This document shows positions 57,846 to 64,000 of a DNA stretch of 64,000 nt, one piece after another (position 1 is the first letter of the stretch; every line of letters begins with the position of its first letter). This DNA is from Chrysomallon squamiferum (taxonomy: Eukaryota; Mollusca; Gastropoda; Neomphalida; Peltospiridae): positions 2,584,116 to 2,648,115 of the forward strand of contig CM022679.1 in NCBI GenBank assembly GCA_012295275.1. The letters are read 5' to 3'. The position numbers were made by a program, and so were the translations under genes. A model generated the notes under the pieces. That model made no database searches and was not told the DNA's origin. It was given only the letters and a program-made list of their open reading frames with translations.

Positions 57846-58577
57846 CAGTGGTACCTTGACTTACGAGGTTAATTCGTTCCGTGACCGAGCTCGTAACTCA
57901 ATTTACTTGTATATCAAATCAATTTTCCCACATGAAATGAACTGAAATACCATTAATCCGTTCCAGACCCCAAAAACCACCCCAATTTTGGTAATTTGTT
58001 TTTAAATAAGAAAAATATATTTATAAATGACAAATATTGTATAAAAAAATAATAATAATAAAAGAATAAAAAAGAAATAAATTGGTTTTGTACAGTGTAC
58101 AGGGTTAGGGTTTCTCCATCTTTTCATGGACAGAAGTTCGCAGCTTAGAAATTATTTTAACGCCTTTGGCTGCAGTTGTAGCCTTTATAGGATCCTTCTG
58201 CTTCAGTATGGTACATATCGTGAAACTACTACGCTCGTACTGCCTGTCCATGTTGACTACACGCACACCTCGCTCGTGTTTTTCTATGATTTCATGCTTT
58301 AATTCAGTCTACATCATCTGCTTCTTCTTCTCAGCACTGTCCTATGAACTCACGTTTTTAGGATCCATGGAAAACGCGAGCACAACACAACAGAGCTGCT
58401 TCCACGTGAAACAAACAAGTACGCGGGATGCTGGGCGGATGTTGTGTTGTTCGTGTATCTGAAGCTTGCTCGTAACTCGGATTTTGGTTCGCAACTCAAA
58501 GCAAAAAATTGACTGGGCAGCTGCTCGTAACTCGATAAACTTGTAAGTTGGAGCACCCGTAACTTGAGGTACCACTG
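57846..58577. mobile_element. Pogo/Tigger-type DNA transposon relic, 732 bp
   Basis: The left end CAGTGGTACCTTGACTTACG and the right end AACTTGAGGTACCACTG are terminal inverted repeats, flanked on both sides by TA (57844-57845, 58578-58579), the target of the IS630/Tc1/mariner/pogo group. Subterminal GCTCGTAACTC motifs repeat near both ends. Only the N-terminal part of a transposase frame remains, so the element is internally deleted. Confidence 0.85.
58108..58368 (-). pseudogene. Broken Tigger/CENP-B-like transposase N-terminus
   Basis: From ATG 58368 the minus strand reads MDPKNVSS, then TAG (58344-58342), a second TAG (58311-58309), then a helix-turn-helix-like stretch with ELKHEIIEKHERGVRV, SSFTICTILKQKD and AKGVKIISKLR. 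This resembles the CENP-B-type DNA-binding N-terminus of pogo/Tigger transposases. Two stops and loss of the catalytic DDE part make it non-functional. It lies inside the 57846-58577 element. Confidence 0.75.
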
Positions 58578-58996
58578 TAATTCCTCACCATTATTTTTAT
58601 AATCTGTACCTTGAATGCAGCGACAGCAAGTCACCTGGTGAGTGATGATACCCCCACCTCAGAGTGGCTAATACAGGAACTCATACTTGAAAATGTGTTT
58701 CTGGTGGACTGTTCACCAAAGATACAGAATATAAAACATAAATAAACAAAACCACAAAATTTCAAAAAGAACTACAAGAACATGAGGACAGCCAAACAAA
58801 ACTTAAGAATGAGAATTTCTGTTTATCCAGTACTGCAGTAATAATAATACTGAGTATAAAACACTGCCCAGTGACTGCTGACCACTTACCAAATTGTAAT
58901 CACTTACATGTTATTAATAGACTCTTTTGATTAGATTACTTCATAAAATGAAATAAAATGACCTTTCCAAAATGTCTGTATGTTTGTGTATGTGTG

Positions 58997-59051
<55 letters not shown>

Positions 59052-60144
59052 TATTTGTGTCTGTATGTTTGTGAGAGAGAGAGAGAGAGACAGAGAGCAT
59101 TTATATCTAATAATTATCAGACAAATCCAAAACAGCAAGTTGAGGTAAATTTTATTTTTCATTTTAATGTATACAAAATAACAACATTTGTAGAACAAGA
59201 AGTTCCAAGCATATTGAGATATATATTTGACGAAAAAATAAATACGAATGATAAAACAGTATCACACATGTATGTATTACATAACAAATAAAACATGACT
59301 CTTTCGTACAGTGATGAAGTCAATGACAATTACAAAACTATACTAGATTTTTTTTTTTTTTTTTTTTTTTTATTTTATATTCTTTTCTACTTTTTTTTTT
59401 TTTTTTTTTTTTTTTAAAACTTTGGTTTTAAAATGTTTCAGAAATTAATAAATCTCTTTTTAGAAGTTAACATTCTTTTTTTTTCTTTTTCAACTTTGGT
59501 CTTCAAGATGTTTCATTAATACACTGTTTTTCTCCAATTTGTACTTGCTGAATGTTACATCCAAGACATGTTAATGTTATATTAATTTCACTTCTCAAAT
59601 TATTTGTTTGTGAATCAGTTTTAAATAATAATCCTTTTTAAAATTCTTTTTCAAAATTTAAGAAAAACTTTTGTAAAATTCAAAAATGAATTTTTAATAT
59701 AGCAATTTTACTTAGGGTTTTTAATTTTAAACTGCAGAAAACCTTTTATATTATTCTATACTTTAAATTTCAAACTTTTGAAACATTTCAGTGAAATTTT
59801 AATACATTGTTACAAGCAATATTTATTTATTTATTTTATAAATTTAAACCTTTTGCAAAATGTTCAAAGAAATTTAGAAATATTTTTATAGATTTTATTA
59901 TTATAATGTTTGAAGGCAAGACTGAATAAATAAATAAACAAAATATTTTATTAATGGCACAACTTTTAGTATCGCAATAAATAAGGGAAGAGTTAATTTA
60001 TGTACACATTTTAGTCTAAAGTCCATATCAGCCAATAGCATTCATTTTACTTGTTTCACATTCTGAGTAACAAAACTTCATTGGATGATTTCTCTAGGAC
60101 AACATCTTTCAAGGAGAAGTAATTGTGTAAAAGAAACTGAGGAC
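58578..60144. other. 3' flank of DNAI2, repeats only
   Basis: It contains GA runs (59000-59047 and 59073-59094) and two long poly-T tracts (about 59348-59370, 59392-59415). A short match to sequence near 33160 (AAAACTTAAGAATGA) suggests an old interspersed repeat. The DNAI2 3' UTR probably lies in the right part. Confidence 0.55.
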
Positions 60145-63806
<3,662 letters not shown>

Positions 63807-64000
63807 CTACAAAATTCGATTTAAACAAATAATAACAATAATAATAATAAAAATAAAAATAATAAATAAATAAATAAATAAAAATATTGTTAATAAATAA
63901 ATAATATTACAATTTAGTTTGAAGGAAACAAATTAACAATTTTTCATGACAATAAATAATATATTCAAAATTTCATTAACCAAAAATCATTTCTCATCTC

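Overview
This is AT-rich, intron-rich animal DNA full of microsatellites. The gene families are metazoan (Munc13-like, BTB-kelch, neuropeptide GPCRs, DGK-epsilon, HELT, axonemal dynein), and I infer a lophotrochozoan, probably a mollusc. No bacterial, organellar or viral gene was seen. Exons were built by hand: GT/AG splice sites were placed and reading phase was checked by summing exon lengths.

Layout, left to right. (1) 198-1165 (+): the last two exons of a BAIAP3/Munc13-4-type C2 protein. (2) 6070-8780 (-): a two-exon BTB-BACK-Kelch protein. (3) 10173-10827 (+): a small secreted protein with a strongly cationic four-Cys segment, a tetrabasic site and an acidic pair of EF-hands (copy A). 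(4) 17079-20210 and 22788-25758 (+): two tandem neuropeptide-type GPCR genes with matching introns. (5) 26248-32243 (-): an 11-exon YwrD-type gamma-glutamyltranspeptidase gene with an in-frame stop and a one-base frameshift. (6) 40505-45891 (-): a complete nine-exon diacylglycerol kinase epsilon gene. (7) 50493-53548 (+): a HELT bHLH-Orange repressor gene with clusters of CACGTG sites upstream and in its last intron. (8) 54347-54977 (-): copy B of the cationic/EF-hand gene, inverted relative to copy A and about 44 kb away, followed by a decayed third copy at 55862-56020. (9) 60145-63806 (-): the 3' exons of DNAI2, which runs off the right edge.

Mobile DNA includes a 380-bp hAT-type element with an 8-bp target duplication (21024-21403), a fragment of the same family near 33.6 kb, a 732-bp pogo/Tigger-type relic with a dead transposase fragment (57846-58577), and an imperfect palindrome of about 337 bp (35877-36213). 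There is also a 42-bp minisatellite and a 0.9-kb degenerate short-period array before the first GPCR.

The most unusual item is the cationic-peptide/EF-hand pair. Its coding exons differ at 4 of 412 aligned bases between copies, while the introns are strongly diverged. The architecture (signal peptide, segment with about +11 charge and four cysteines, KRKR, acidic calcium-binding module) looks like a precursor whose acidic part could mask or sequester the cationic part. This is inference. The neighbouring genes do not form one pathway; the window is a typical animal gene neighbourhood.
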